A stretch of DNA of 64,000 nucleotides from DATBVX01 sp963810775 (GTDB taxonomy: Bacteria; Pseudomonadota; Gammaproteobacteria; Steroidobacterales; Steroidobacteraceae). Both the position numbers and the translations under genes were made by a program. Location of the stretch: positions 1 through 64,000 of the forward strand of contig CAWEOT010000010.1 of NCBI GenBank assembly GCA_963810775.1, given 5' to 3'. This document shows positions 1 through 8,181 of the stretch, one piece after another. The notes under the pieces are model-generated. The model was not told the origin of the DNA, did not search any database, and saw only the letters and a list, made by a program, of their open reading frames with translations. Every line of letters starts with the position of its first letter. Positions within the stretch are counted from its first letter, which is position 1.

Positions 1-2
1 AG

Positions 3-386
3 TACCTCGACATCGAGCTCACCCGCTTTGGCGACCGGGTGCGGTTCACCACCGAGATCGCGGATGGACTGGATCGGGCGCTCGTGCCACACCTGATCCT
101 GCAACCTTTGATCGAGAATGCAGTCAAACACGGCGTCGCGCGCATGTCCGATGCGGTGAGCATCCAGGTCCGTGCGACACAACGCGCGCAATCGTTGCTA
201 GTCGTGGTGCAAAACGATGCTCCAGTTCACCCCACCGTTCGTCCCACCGCGGGATCGCGGGTCGGTCTTGCGAACGTGGGGCGGCGCCTCGCAAGCTTCT
301 ACGGGTCTGAGAGCGCGCTTGCGGTGATCGAGCGCATGGGAAGCTTCACGGTCGAGCTGAGTCTGCCCCTGGAGATCGCGGCATGA
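3..386 (+). CDS. LytS/YehU-type sensor histidine kinase, C-terminal fragment
   Basis: Only the last ~127 codons lie in the window; the frame is open from base 3. The fragment carries the GHKL ATPase core of the LytS/YehU kinase class: the N-box HLILQPLIENAVKHG, where the kinase positions its ATP-Mg, and a glycine-rich G-box around VGLANVGRRLASFYG. In this family a membrane-bound kinase phosphorylates a LytTR response regulator, and such a regulator follows about 90 bp downstream, so the two very probably form a pair. The sensory part is outside the window, so the signal cannot be inferred. Confidence 0.9.
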   Translation, partial: YLDIELTRFGDRVRFTTEIADGLDRALVPHLILQPLIENAVKHGVARMSDAVSIQVRATQRAQSLLVVVQNDAPVHPTVRPTAGSRVGLANVGRRLASFYGSESALAVIERMGSFTVELSLPLEIAA

Positions 387-391
387 GCATT

Positions 392-474
392 GAGGCGACT
401 CTGCACAGGTTTCATGAGGCGCGTTGCGTCGCCAACCCGCGGTCGCGCTCATGAAACCTGTGCAGAGTCGCCTC
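392..474. repeat. Perfect 27-bp inverted repeat (hairpin) between kinase and regulator
   Basis: Bases 392-418 and 448-474 are exact reverse complements (27 of 27), separated by a 29-base loop at 419-447. The left arm starts 6 bp after the kinase stop and the right arm ends 3 bp before the ATG at 478. On mRNA this would be a very stable hairpin. There is no T-tract, so it is not a classical terminator. It could reduce regulator expression relative to the kinase, protect the upstream mRNA 3' end, or be a REP-like insertion. A fold-back artefact in library preparation or assembly is also possible. Confidence 0.85.
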
Positions 475-477
475 GAC

Positions 478-1281
478 ATGCGGGTGCTGGCAGTCGACGA
501 CGAGCCGCTCGCCCTGCAACGCCTGGAGTGGTGCCTGCGCGATCTGCCGGAAGTGGAACTCGTCGGCAAGGCACGCGACGGTCGCCGCGCGCTCGAGCTC
601 ATTCGTTCCCTGTCACCCGACGTGGTGCTGCTCGACATCGAGATGCCCGAGCTCAATGGCTTCGAGCTCATCGATGCCCTGGGTGACGAGGAGCTGCCAC
701 AAGTCGTCTTCGTTACTGCGTTCGATCATTTCGCCGTGCAGGCCTTCGCCACCGGCAGTGTCGACTACCTGCTCAAGCCGGTGGAGCAGGAACGGTTGCG
801 CATGGCGCTGGATCGGGCGCGGACGCGCATTGAGCTGCACGATGCGCAGATGCGCGTTGGGGAGCTGAAGACGCTGGTGAATACTCTGCGTCAGGGCCGC
901 CGCGCAGCGCTCGAAACCCGCTACGAGAATGAGCTCTGGGTGCGCGAGGGCGACAGCCGGGTACGCATCCCGGTGAATCTCGTGGAGCGGATCGAGGCGG
1001 ACGGCGACTACGTCCGACTGCACGTCGGGCAGCGCGTGCGCCTGCTGCGCGCGAAGCTCGGAGCACTCGCCGAGCAGCTCGATCCGAGGCTGTTTGTGCG
1101 CGTGCACCGTTCGGAAATCGTGCGGCATGACCTGGTCGCCGCGATCCGCCGGCAGGATTCCGGGCGCGCGTTCGCGGTGATGCCGAGTGGGCGTGAAATT
1201 CCGATCAGCAAGCGCTATCTGTCCCGTGTGGTGAAGACGTTGCGTCTCGGCAAAAACGAACCGGAGCCCGAGCGCAGCTAG
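478..1281 (+). CDS. LytTR-family response regulator
   Basis: This is a 267-aa two-component regulator. The N-terminal receiver domain has the acidic pair D7/D8, the phospho-acceptor D53 in VVLLDIEMPE, the conserved T80 and K100 in DYLLKP. The C-terminal ~100 residues form a LytTR DNA-binding domain (IEADGDYVRLHVG ... RVHRSEIVR). I chose ATG 478 because the receiver fold begins there; the in-frame ATG at 451 lies inside the right arm of the inverted repeat. It is the probable partner of the kinase upstream. Target genes are unknown, and LytTR proteins normally bind paired direct repeats, which I did not find here. Confidence 0.93.
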   Translation: MRVLAVDDEPLALQRLEWCLRDLPEVELVGKARDGRRALELIRSLSPDVVLLDIEMPELNGFELIDALGDEELPQVVFVTAFDHFAVQAFATGSVDYLLKPVEQERLRMALDRARTRIELHDAQMRVGELKTLVNTLRQGRRAALETRYENELWVREGDSRVRIPVNLVERIEADGDYVRLHVGQRVRLLRAKLGALAEQLDPRLFVRVHRSEIVRHDLVAAIRRQDSGRAFAVMPSGREIPISKRYLSRVVKTLRLGKNEPEPERS

Positions 1282-1473
1282 CCACTTTGCGCCCTCCGTT
1301 CGGCGCGATATCAGGTCACCTGGCAGCACGGTCCCGATGCTCCACGGCATCCAACGGCTGACTCAACGCAATTTCATTTTCCGCGCGTGACTTCGCGCCT
1401 AGCTTATCTGCCTGTGTGGTCGGCGCAACGCAGTTGCAGCCGTTTCGGGATATACGCCAAGGCAGGTAACAAC

Positions 1474-2454
1474 GTGAGCATGACGATTCGCAGATTCCAC
1501 TGCACCGGCGCGGCGAATGGCAGCCCTCTGAAGAGTCCGACACGCGACACGGAAGTGCACTGGATATGCGCCGGCCGCAATCGCTACGAGGTAGATGCAC
1601 GCGTGCCATCGATTCATGCCGCATGGCACGGGCGTTATCAACTGGCCGTCGATCAGCGCGGGGTGGCACTCGATGACGAGGTTTTTCTGGTCCTCAACGC
1701 CGGTCACTCTCTGAATGCCGGATTCCGCCGCGCAGCTGCCGGGCGGGCGCTCGCGATCTATTTCAGTCCGGAGCTGTTCGCTCAGGCCTTCGATGCGATC
1801 GGCGGAAGCGCGGAAACAATCCTTGCGCCGTCGTCGGACGGCGAACGACCACTGTTTCACGAGCACGTTCGGCCCCGCCACTCGGCCATTGCGTCGGTGC
1901 TGCGCTTCATCGCGCACCACATCGAGCATGGAATCGACGAGCCGTTGTGGTACGAAGAGCATGTTGCGCTACTGCTCGAGCGGGTCTTGCGCAACGAAGC
2001 GGATATTGGCAGGCACGTGGCGGCTCTCACGCGCGCGAGGGCGCGCACGCGCCGCGAGATGTTCCAACGCGTCGCACGCGTGACCGACCTGATTCACTCC
2101 GCATATGAACAGCCGTTGTCCTTGCACGAGCTGGCCGGCGCCGCGCGCTGGTCGATGTTCCACATGCTGCGCGAGTTCAAGGCGGTGCATGGCCAAAGCC
2201 CCTATGAGTACCTGCAACGGCGACGCACCGAGGCTGCGGTAAGGCTTCTGCAATCGACCGACCTGGCGGTGGCGGAGATCGCCGATCGCGTCGGCTTCGA
2301 TGATCGCAGCACGTTGGTGCGGCGTTTGCGCCGCTACCACGGCGTTGGTCCGCGCGAGTTGCGCGCCTTGGCACAGGTCGATGCGGCAGCGGGGTTCGCT
2401 GTGCGTCACGAGCGGCCGGTCCGCACGGGAAGCCTGCTGGACTATTCGGCCTGA
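1474..2454 (+). CDS. AraC-family transcriptional regulator
   Basis: The 326-aa protein has an N-terminal cupin-like effector-binding region (~residues 20-150) and a C-terminal double helix-turn-helix of the AraC/XylS class: LSLHELAGAARWSMFHMLRE, then AVAEIADRVGFDDRSTLVRR and the closing PREL segment. GTG 1474 is preferred because an AGG purine run lies about 8 nt upstream; ATG 1480 is two codons later. The upstream extension to 1387 has no family similarity. It stands alone between the two-component pair and a convergent gene, so its regulon cannot be deduced. AraC proteins usually activate nearby catabolic or stress genes on binding a small ligand. Confidence 0.88.
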   Translation: MSMTIRRFHCTGAANGSPLKSPTRDTEVHWICAGRNRYEVDARVPSIHAAWHGRYQLAVDQRGVALDDEVFLVLNAGHSLNAGFRRAAAGRALAIYFSPELFAQAFDAIGGSAETILAPSSDGERPLFHEHVRPRHSAIASVLRFIAHHIEHGIDEPLWYEEHVALLLERVLRNEADIGRHVAALTRARARTRREMFQRVARVTDLIHSAYEQPLSLHELAGAARWSMFHMLREFKAVHGQSPYEYLQRRRTEAAVRLLQSTDLAVAEIADRVGFDDRSTLVRRLRRYHGVGPRELRALAQVDAAAGFAVRHERPVRTGSLLDYSA

Positions 2455-2467
2455 GCCTGCTTGCGAC

Positions 2468-3439
2468 TCAATGTTGCGCTGGTTTGCGCAGATAGTCGTT
2501 TCGGTCCGCTGAGCGAACCCTGACCAGGGGCTGTGCGCTGCCGCGCGCGAGCGTCAGTGGCACATCGGTGCCGACCGGGCCGAGTCGCCAGATGCTGCGG
2601 AACAAGTCCGCCAGACCAGAGACGGGTTCACCGGCCACCTGCAGGATCAGGTCGCCCGGCCGCACGCCCGCGCGAGCTGCGGGCCCCTGGTCCGCTAGCC
2701 CGCTGACGACCAGGTGCCCCTGCATCTCCATCGTATACATGCCAAGCCAGGGGCGTGGCGCACGTGGCGGTCGTCCAGTGGTCGACATCTCGTCGAGAAT
2801 TGGTTCCAGCAGATCGATGGGCACGAACATGTTCGCCTCGACCTTGTCGGACTGCTGCTCCTGCACCAACAGCGAACCAATGCCGAGCAGCCTGCCCGAC
2901 TCGTCGATGAGTGCCGCGCCGGACCAGTGAGGATGCGCGGGCGCGGTGAACAGCGCCTCGTCGAGCACATACTCCCAATAGCCCGCGAATTCGCGTTTGG
3001 CGATGATCCGGGTCTCGAGTGCGTGACCCAGGCCACCGTGACTGATCGCAAACACCCTTGACCCGGTCGTGACCGCGCTGGCCGAGCCTCGCGGCAGCGG
3101 GGGTAGCGCCAACTGGCCGAGCGGCAGGACGAGCCCGAAACCGGTGGCGTAGTCGAAGGCGAGGGGATGCCCGGGGACCACCGCCCCGTCGATGCTGGTG
3201 AGCCAGATCGATTCGGCTTCGGTAATGAGATAACCGATGGTGAGGAGCAGGCCATCCTGGCGAATGAGCACGGCGTTGCCGGTCCGTTCGGTGCCGAGCA
3301 CTGAAGCCGTGAAGGCGTCCTCGGGAACTTCGGCACGCAAGGCGACGATTGACCGGAGTGCCTCGTGCAAGTCGAAGCGCAACTCCGCCGGGCGCGGCTG
3401 AAGTTGCTCGGGAAAGACCCAATCACTCAATTGACCCAT
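2468..3439 (-). CDS. S1C (HtrA/Deg)-like trypsin fold plus PDZ protein, probably catalytically dead
   Basis: The 323-aa protein aligns by eye with HtrA/DegP: a trypsin-like domain (~residues 45-215) followed by one PDZ domain (~230-315, with WLGM and GPAARAGVRPGDLIL). The segment that normally reads TNNHV is TIGYL, which puts Tyr70 at the catalytic His position. The segment that normally carries the catalytic Asp reads YATGFGLV, with Gly100. The Ser region HWSGAAL keeps Ser173. There is no signal peptide from the chosen ATG at 3439, where similarity begins; the longer upstream reading is unlike any HtrA. It may be a scaffold or regulatory pseudo-protease. Confidence 0.8.
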   Translation of the reverse strand: MGQLSDWVFPEQLQPRPAELRFDLHEALRSIVALRAEVPEDAFTASVLGTERTGNAVLIRQDGLLLTIGYLITEAESIWLTSIDGAVVPGHPLAFDYATGFGLVLPLGQLALPPLPRGSASAVTTGSRVFAISHGGLGHALETRIIAKREFAGYWEYVLDEALFTAPAHPHWSGAALIDESGRLLGIGSLLVQEQQSDKVEANMFVPIDLLEPILDEMSTTGRPPRAPRPWLGMYTMEMQGHLVVSGLADQGPAARAGVRPGDLILQVAGEPVSGLADLFRSIWRLGPVGTDVPLTLARGSAQPLVRVRSADRNDYLRKPAQH

Positions 3440-3712
3440 GTGGCGCTCGAGTGTCGTGGCCAGCCTGTGCCGGTATCTTACGTTCGATGCGCAGGCGGGC
3501 GGCAAGTTTCCCTGTCGGGCGTTGGCAGGTGTTGCGCGTGCCCATCTTCCGGAGGGAGATTGCTTTCTTGCTCCGTCCGCGGGTCCAACAGCCGTGGAAT
3601 CGGGCCGGTACGCTGCACCGGCGTGACAAATCCGGCGAGGAGGATGAAGGCAATGCAATGACGTAGCATTGGCGCCTCTTCCCGGAGGCTGCGTTCATCA
3701 TGACTCGAAGAT

Positions 3713-5758
3713 TTGCAGATTCTGACGCTGTGTCTCGTCTGCGCCTTCTCTCTGGTGCCCGGTGTGCAGGCTGCCGATGCGCAGGACAGCTCCGTTTCGC
3801 GGCCTGGTGCGGCCATCGGCGACTTCGGCCTCGACCTCAGCGCCCGCAAGCCGAGCGTGAAGCCAGGCGATGACTTCTTCAGCTTCGCCAACGGCCAGTG
3901 GTACGACACGTTCGCGATCCCCGAGGATCGGACCAGCTACGGCAGCTTTGTGGTGCTCGACGATGCTGCGCGCAAACGCGTGCGCGGCATCATCGAAGAT
4001 GCGGCCGCGAAAAAATCTGCGCCGGGCACGCCGGAGCAAAAGATCGGTGATTTTTATGCGAGCTTCATGGATCTCGAGGCCATAGAAACCGCGGGACTGA
4101 AACCTGTCCAGGCCGACCTTGATCGAATCCGCAACGCGCGTTCCCTCACCGACATTGCCGCGCTGTTTGGTTCGCCGGGCTTCGAATCCACCTTCGCCGT
4201 AACTTTCGACGCCGACCTGAAGAACCCGAACGTCTACGCCGTCACCATCGGCCAGGCAGGTCTGGGACTTCCGGATCGCGACTATTACCTCAAGGATGAC
4301 CCGAGGTTGAAGGAGATTCGCGAGAAATACGTGGCCTACATGGAGCAGATGTTGACGCTCGTGGCTTATGCCGATGCATCGAAGCACGCCAAGGCCATCA
4401 TGGATCTCGAGACCGCGATCGCCCAGGCACAGTGGCCGATCGAAAAGCAGCGTGACGTGGAAGCGAACTACAACCCGCGCACCAAGAAGGAGCTGCTCGA
4501 GCAGGCGCCCGGCTTCGCCTGGCAGGCGTTCCTGGAGCCCGGGCGCCTCGGCACGCGCGAGAAATTCGTGCTCGGCGAGATCACGGCCGTGCAGGACATC
4601 GCCAAGCTGGTCGGCAAGACCGACGTCGATGCGCTGAAGGCGTACCTCACCGTTCACTACCTGACAGATCACGCTCGCTACCTGCCGGTGCGTTTCGATG
4701 ACACGGTGTTCGCGTTCTACGGCCAGACGCTGCGCGGGCAGCCGAAGAAGCGCGAGCGCTGGGAGCGCGGTGTCCAACAGGTCAACGACTCGCTTGGCGA
4801 GCAGGTCGCCCAGGTCTACGTGCAGAGATATTTCACCGCCGATTCGAAGGCGAAGATGCAGGAGCTGGTGAACAACTTGCTCGCGGCATTGAAAGTGCGC
4901 ATCGACGGGCTCGACTGGATGACACCCGAGACCAAGAAGCGTGCGCAGGAAAAGCTCGCGAGCTTCATCACCAAGATCGGTTATCCCGACAAGTGGAAGG
5001 ACTACTCCAGCCTCGCCGTGAAGCGCGACGATCTGATCGGCAACGTACAGCGCGCGCAGATCTGGCAGTGGGACTACCAGGTGGACCGCCTCGACAAGCC
5101 GGTCGATCGCGCCGAATGGGGCATGCTGCCGCAGGAGGTGAACGCCTACTACAACCCGCTCAACAACGAAATCGTGTTTCCCGCCGCAATCCTGCAGCCG
5201 CCGTTCTTCGACCCGAACGCGGACGCGGCGGTCAACTATGGCGCGATCGGCACCGTCATCGGCCACGAGATCGGCCACGGCTTCGACGATCGTGGCCGCA
5301 AGTTTGGCCCCGACGGCTCTCTCACTGACTGGTGGAACGAAAAGGACGACAAGGCCTTTACTGCACGCGCCCAGAAGCTGATCGACCAGTACTCAGGCTT
5401 CGAAGCGCTGCCGGGTCTCAATGTGAAAGGTGAGAACACGCTCGGCGAGAACATCGGCGATCTGGGCGGCCTCAACATTGCGTACGACGCCTATCAGATT
5501 TCGCTACACGGCCAGAAGGCCCCGGTGATTGAGGGACTCACCGGCGAACAGCGCTTCTTCCTCGGTTGGGCGCAGGTCTGGCGCGAGAAGTATCGCGACG
5601 ACACGATGCGGGAACTGGTGCTCGCGGATGTCCACAGTCCACCCAAGTTCCGCGTCAACGGTTCCGTGCGCAACATGGACGCGTGGTATCGAGCCTTCGA
5701 CGTGCAGCCCGGAGACAAGCTGTATCTCAAGCCGGAAGAGCGCGTCCGGATCTGGTAG
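3713..5758 (+). CDS. M13 family (neprilysin/PepO-type) zinc metallopeptidase
   Basis: The ~681-aa protein matches M13 peptidases over their usual length. It has the zinc site H518-EIGH-522, the third ligand E579 in ENIGDLGGL, a conserved NAYY segment, and the typical C-terminal Trp. A hydrophobic signal-like N-terminus (ILTLCLVCAFSLVPGVQA) suggests periplasmic export. The only in-frame start is TTG 3713. The strong GGAGG at 3684-3688 and ATG 3700 belong to another frame, in which the first codons read MTRRF, so a small indel near 3705-3715 may have separated the true start from the gene. The substrate is presumably oligopeptides. Confidence 0.93.
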   Translation: MQILTLCLVCAFSLVPGVQAADAQDSSVSRPGAAIGDFGLDLSARKPSVKPGDDFFSFANGQWYDTFAIPEDRTSYGSFVVLDDAARKRVRGIIEDAAAKKSAPGTPEQKIGDFYASFMDLEAIETAGLKPVQADLDRIRNARSLTDIAALFGSPGFESTFAVTFDADLKNPNVYAVTIGQAGLGLPDRDYYLKDDPRLKEIREKYVAYMEQMLTLVAYADASKHAKAIMDLETAIAQAQWPIEKQRDVEANYNPRTKKELLEQAPGFAWQAFLEPGRLGTREKFVLGEITAVQDIAKLVGKTDVDALKAYLTVHYLTDHARYLPVRFDDTVFAFYGQTLRGQPKKRERWERGVQQVNDSLGEQVAQVYVQRYFTADSKAKMQELVNNLLAALKVRIDGLDWMTPETKKRAQEKLASFITKIGYPDKWKDYSSLAVKRDDLIGNVQRAQIWQWDYQVDRLDKPVDRAEWGMLPQEVNAYYNPLNNEIVFPAAILQPPFFDPNADAAVNYGAIGTVIGHEIGHGFDDRGRKFGPDGSLTDWWNEKDDKAFTARAQKLIDQYSGFEALPGLNVKGENTLGENIGDLGGLNIAYDAYQISLHGQKAPVIEGLTGEQRFFLGWAQVWREKYRDDTMRELVLADVHSPPKFRVNGSVRNMDAWYRAFDVQPGDKLYLKPEERVRIW

Positions 5759-5759
5759 G

Positions 5760-6614
5760 TCAGCTTTTTCGGGTTCGATCGAGGACGCTCAGGAGCTCTG
5801 AGACGTCCTGCAGCGCGAGATGGGGACGATGCGGCGCTGGCAGCTGCGAGACTTCGCCGGCGCTCCACACGCCAGTGCGAACGGCGACGCCCAACGCGCC
5901 GACGCGTCGTGCCATGAACACCTCGATCGCCGGATCGTCGCCTACTACGACCAGCTCAGTGGCATCGATGCCGAGGCGCCGGCACGCACACCGCGCCGCT
6001 TCTGCAGCGGGCTTGCCGAGCACCGTCGCTCGCTTGCCGGTAATGCTGGTGATCGCGGCGCATAGGACGCGCGAAGAGGAGAGAACCCTTCCCTGTGCAC
6101 TGGCGAAGTAGGGCGCGAGTGAACCAGTGTAGAGGCGCGCACCGGCGATGATTGCATCGCACGCTGCCTGAATCTCATCCATCGTGAATTCGCGATACCA
6201 GCCGACGAATACGGCATCGACCGGTTCATCCGCGGTACCGCGCACGATCTCGAGTCCCGCCGCTTGCAGCGGTCGCCATACGCCCTCGACACCCAGCACG
6301 CGTACGCGCCGATAGCCCTTGCGTGTGAAGTACTCCGCCGCCACGCTGCTCGGCGTGAGCGCAAGGTGATTTGCGACCTGGATCCCCGCCTGGCGCAGCT
6401 CGTGCACGTATTCCTCGGGCGTGCGCACCGTGCCGTTGGTGAAAATCGCATACGGCACCTGCCGCTGCTGAAGTCGCTCGAGCAGCTCGACCGCGCCGGG
6501 GAGCGGCCGGATCGAGCGATTGTTGCGATCGCCGAGCACCAGCGTGCCATCGAGATCGAAGAGAAAGGCCCGCGCGGTGTGCAGTCGTGCCTGCACGTTG
6601 GTGGCAGCATCCAT
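5760..6614 (-). CDS. HAD-superfamily IIA (NagD-like) phosphatase
   Basis: The 284-aa protein begins its HAD fold with FLFDLDGTLVLGD (motif I, nucleophile and acid-base Asp pair). It continues with FTNGT (motif II), a C2-type cap, GKPAAEAA (motif III Lys) and VVGDDPAIEV (motif IV acidic pair). This is the layout of NagD/p-nitrophenylphosphatase-type enzymes, which hydrolyse phosphate monoesters such as nucleotides or sugar phosphates in the cytoplasm. It starts 3 bp after the upstream carboxyltransferase gene on the same strand and is probably cotranscribed with it. The exact substrate cannot be told from sequence. Confidence 0.9.
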   Translation of the reverse strand: MDAATNVQARLHTARAFLFDLDGTLVLGDRNNRSIRPLPGAVELLERLQQRQVPYAIFTNGTVRTPEEYVHELRQAGIQVANHLALTPSSVAAEYFTRKGYRRVRVLGVEGVWRPLQAAGLEIVRGTADEPVDAVFVGWYREFTMDEIQAACDAIIAGARLYTGSLAPYFASAQGRVLSSSRVLCAAITSITGKRATVLGKPAAEAARCACRRLGIDATELVVVGDDPAIEVFMARRVGALGVAVRTGVWSAGEVSQLPAPHRPHLALQDVSELLSVLDRTRKS

Positions 6615-6617
6615 TGA

Positions 6618-8081
6618 TCAGGCCCGGCGACGCAGCTCGAGCCGGAAGTTCGGTTTCTCGACGATGAGCTCCGCGGCATCGGTCCTTCGACTCATCTCGC
6701 GGATCAGGTCCACCAGTGGGCGTGTATCGGGGTTGTAGCGCAGCCCGGCAGGCTCCGCTGCGAGCATCGCGTCGATTTGCTCTGCGGGCATCACGGCGCG
6801 CAACAGGAACTCTTCGTCCGTCATCGCCATTCCGAAACGACGCCGCAGCTCGACGAGGGACGGCGGTGGTGGCTCGGTAGCCAGTTCGCGCGCCCGCGGG
6901 CGATCGAGGATGCGATCCTTGACGTTCGGATCGACGGGCGCGGTGGGCCGTCCGAAGCGCCCGATTACATATCGAATCACCTGATCCGGCACGTTCGAGT
7001 AGCGTTCCGGGCCGATGACGTTGAAGAGCGCCTGCGTGCACACGATCTGCGGGAAGGGTGTCACCATGATCGGATAGCCAAGCTCGGCGCGCACCCGTAT
7101 CGTTTCTTCGATGACGGCGGGCAATCGATCGCTCAGGTTCAGTTCCTCGAGCTGGCGGATGGTCGTCGTAATGGCTCCGCCGGGCAATTGGTGGCGCAGA
7201 AAAGCTGCGTCGTATTCCTGTGGTGCTCCGGCCGGCAGCCCCTCGGCATCCGCAAGACTCGAGAAGTAGCCGGCAACGCGCTCCAGTGACGCATCATGGA
7301 TATGCACCGCGTGGCCGAGCTCGCGCAGGTTGGCAACGACCCGGCGCGCGTCGGGCAGGGACGTGCCGTTGGCGAGGGGTCCGGCAGCGACATGCAGCAC
7401 GTCGATTCCGAGCTCGGCCGCTGTCATGTAAGTCAACGGTGCAAGTCCGATCGTGCAATGTGAATGCAGCTCGAGCGCCTTGGCGCCAATGCGGGCGCGC
7501 ACGGCTGGTATCAGCGTGCGTGCGCGCTCGGGCGTCAGAAGTCCCGTCGGGTCCTTTATGTACAGGCGCGCGACATCGGGCGATGCGGCGAGCACGGCGG
7601 CGAGATCTGCGTAGAACGCATCATCATGAACGGAGCTGATCGTGTAAGTGAGCCCGGCGAGCACTTCGCCGCCTTCCTGACGGATCATCCGCGCGCCATC
7701 GAGGAGCGCCTGCGCGTCGTGCATGGGATCGATCAGCGCGAAGCGCGAGATGCCGTTGATCACCAGCGTGCGATACGCGAGTCGCATGAACTCGGGATCG
7801 GAGGTCTCCCACGAGATGAAACGGAACCCGGTGGTGATGAACTGCAACGGCGTGTGGGGCGCTGCCGAGCGCATGCCCCGAATCAGTGTCCACGGATTCT
7901 GCTTATGCGTGCGCACGCACACGCCCATGTGCGTGCTCGAGGTGAAATCGATTGCCTGCAGCCCGATGCGGTCCATGATGGGTGCAATCTGCAGGGTCTG
8001 GGCAATGTTCAGTCCGGTGGCTCCCCAGATGCTCTGGTTGCCGTCCCGGATCGAAACATCGACGAGCTTGATATTGGACAT
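6618..8081 (-). CDS. Pyruvate/oxaloacetate carboxyltransferase-like HMGL TIM-barrel protein
   Basis: The 487-aa protein has the HMGL/carboxyltransferase barrel: VSIRDGNQSIWG near the N-terminus (metal-binding Asp and substrate Arg), YIKDPTGLL with the lysine carboxylated in pyruvate carboxylase, and LHSHCT metal-ligand histidines. The C-terminal half resembles the PYC/OadA conserved region (GYPIMVTPFPQ). There is no biotinyl (BCCP, MKM) domain and no biotin carboxylase nearby, so it either works with partners encoded elsewhere or is a divergent aldolase-like member. It is the first gene of a two-gene operon with the HAD phosphatase. A divergent 100-bp gap separates it from the DNA-repair gene. 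Confidence 0.85.
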   Translation of the reverse strand: MSNIKLVDVSIRDGNQSIWGATGLNIAQTLQIAPIMDRIGLQAIDFTSSTHMGVCVRTHKQNPWTLIRGMRSAAPHTPLQFITTGFRFISWETSDPEFMRLAYRTLVINGISRFALIDPMHDAQALLDGARMIRQEGGEVLAGLTYTISSVHDDAFYADLAAVLAASPDVARLYIKDPTGLLTPERARTLIPAVRARIGAKALELHSHCTIGLAPLTYMTAAELGIDVLHVAAGPLANGTSLPDARRVVANLRELGHAVHIHDASLERVAGYFSSLADAEGLPAGAPQEYDAAFLRHQLPGGAITTTIRQLEELNLSDRLPAVIEETIRVRAELGYPIMVTPFPQIVCTQALFNVIGPERYSNVPDQVIRYVIGRFGRPTAPVDPNVKDRILDRPRARELATEPPPPSLVELRRRFGMAMTDEEFLLRAVMPAEQIDAMLAAEPAGLRYNPDTRPLVDLIREMSRRTDAAELIVEKPNFRLELRRRA

Positions 8082-8181
8082 GCCGCGCTGACTCCGGGTT
8101 CGATTCTAACCTTCGCTGCGCTCTTCGGAGCAAGATCCGCCAAGTGGCGGGCGGCGATCCGATGTTAAAATCCCGCGCCTC

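Noticed and set aside
451..477. ATG 451 as start of the response regulator
   Set aside because: It lies in the hairpin arm and would add nine residues before the conserved receiver start.
3698..5278. 526-codon open frame antisense to the M13 peptidase
   Set aside because: It is a shadow of high-GC codon use; the opposite strand has complete catalytic motifs and the translated frame has no recognisable domain.
8090..8112. GGTTCGATTC resembling a tRNA T-loop
   Set aside because: The flanking bases do not form a T-stem and no acceptor or anticodon arm is found.
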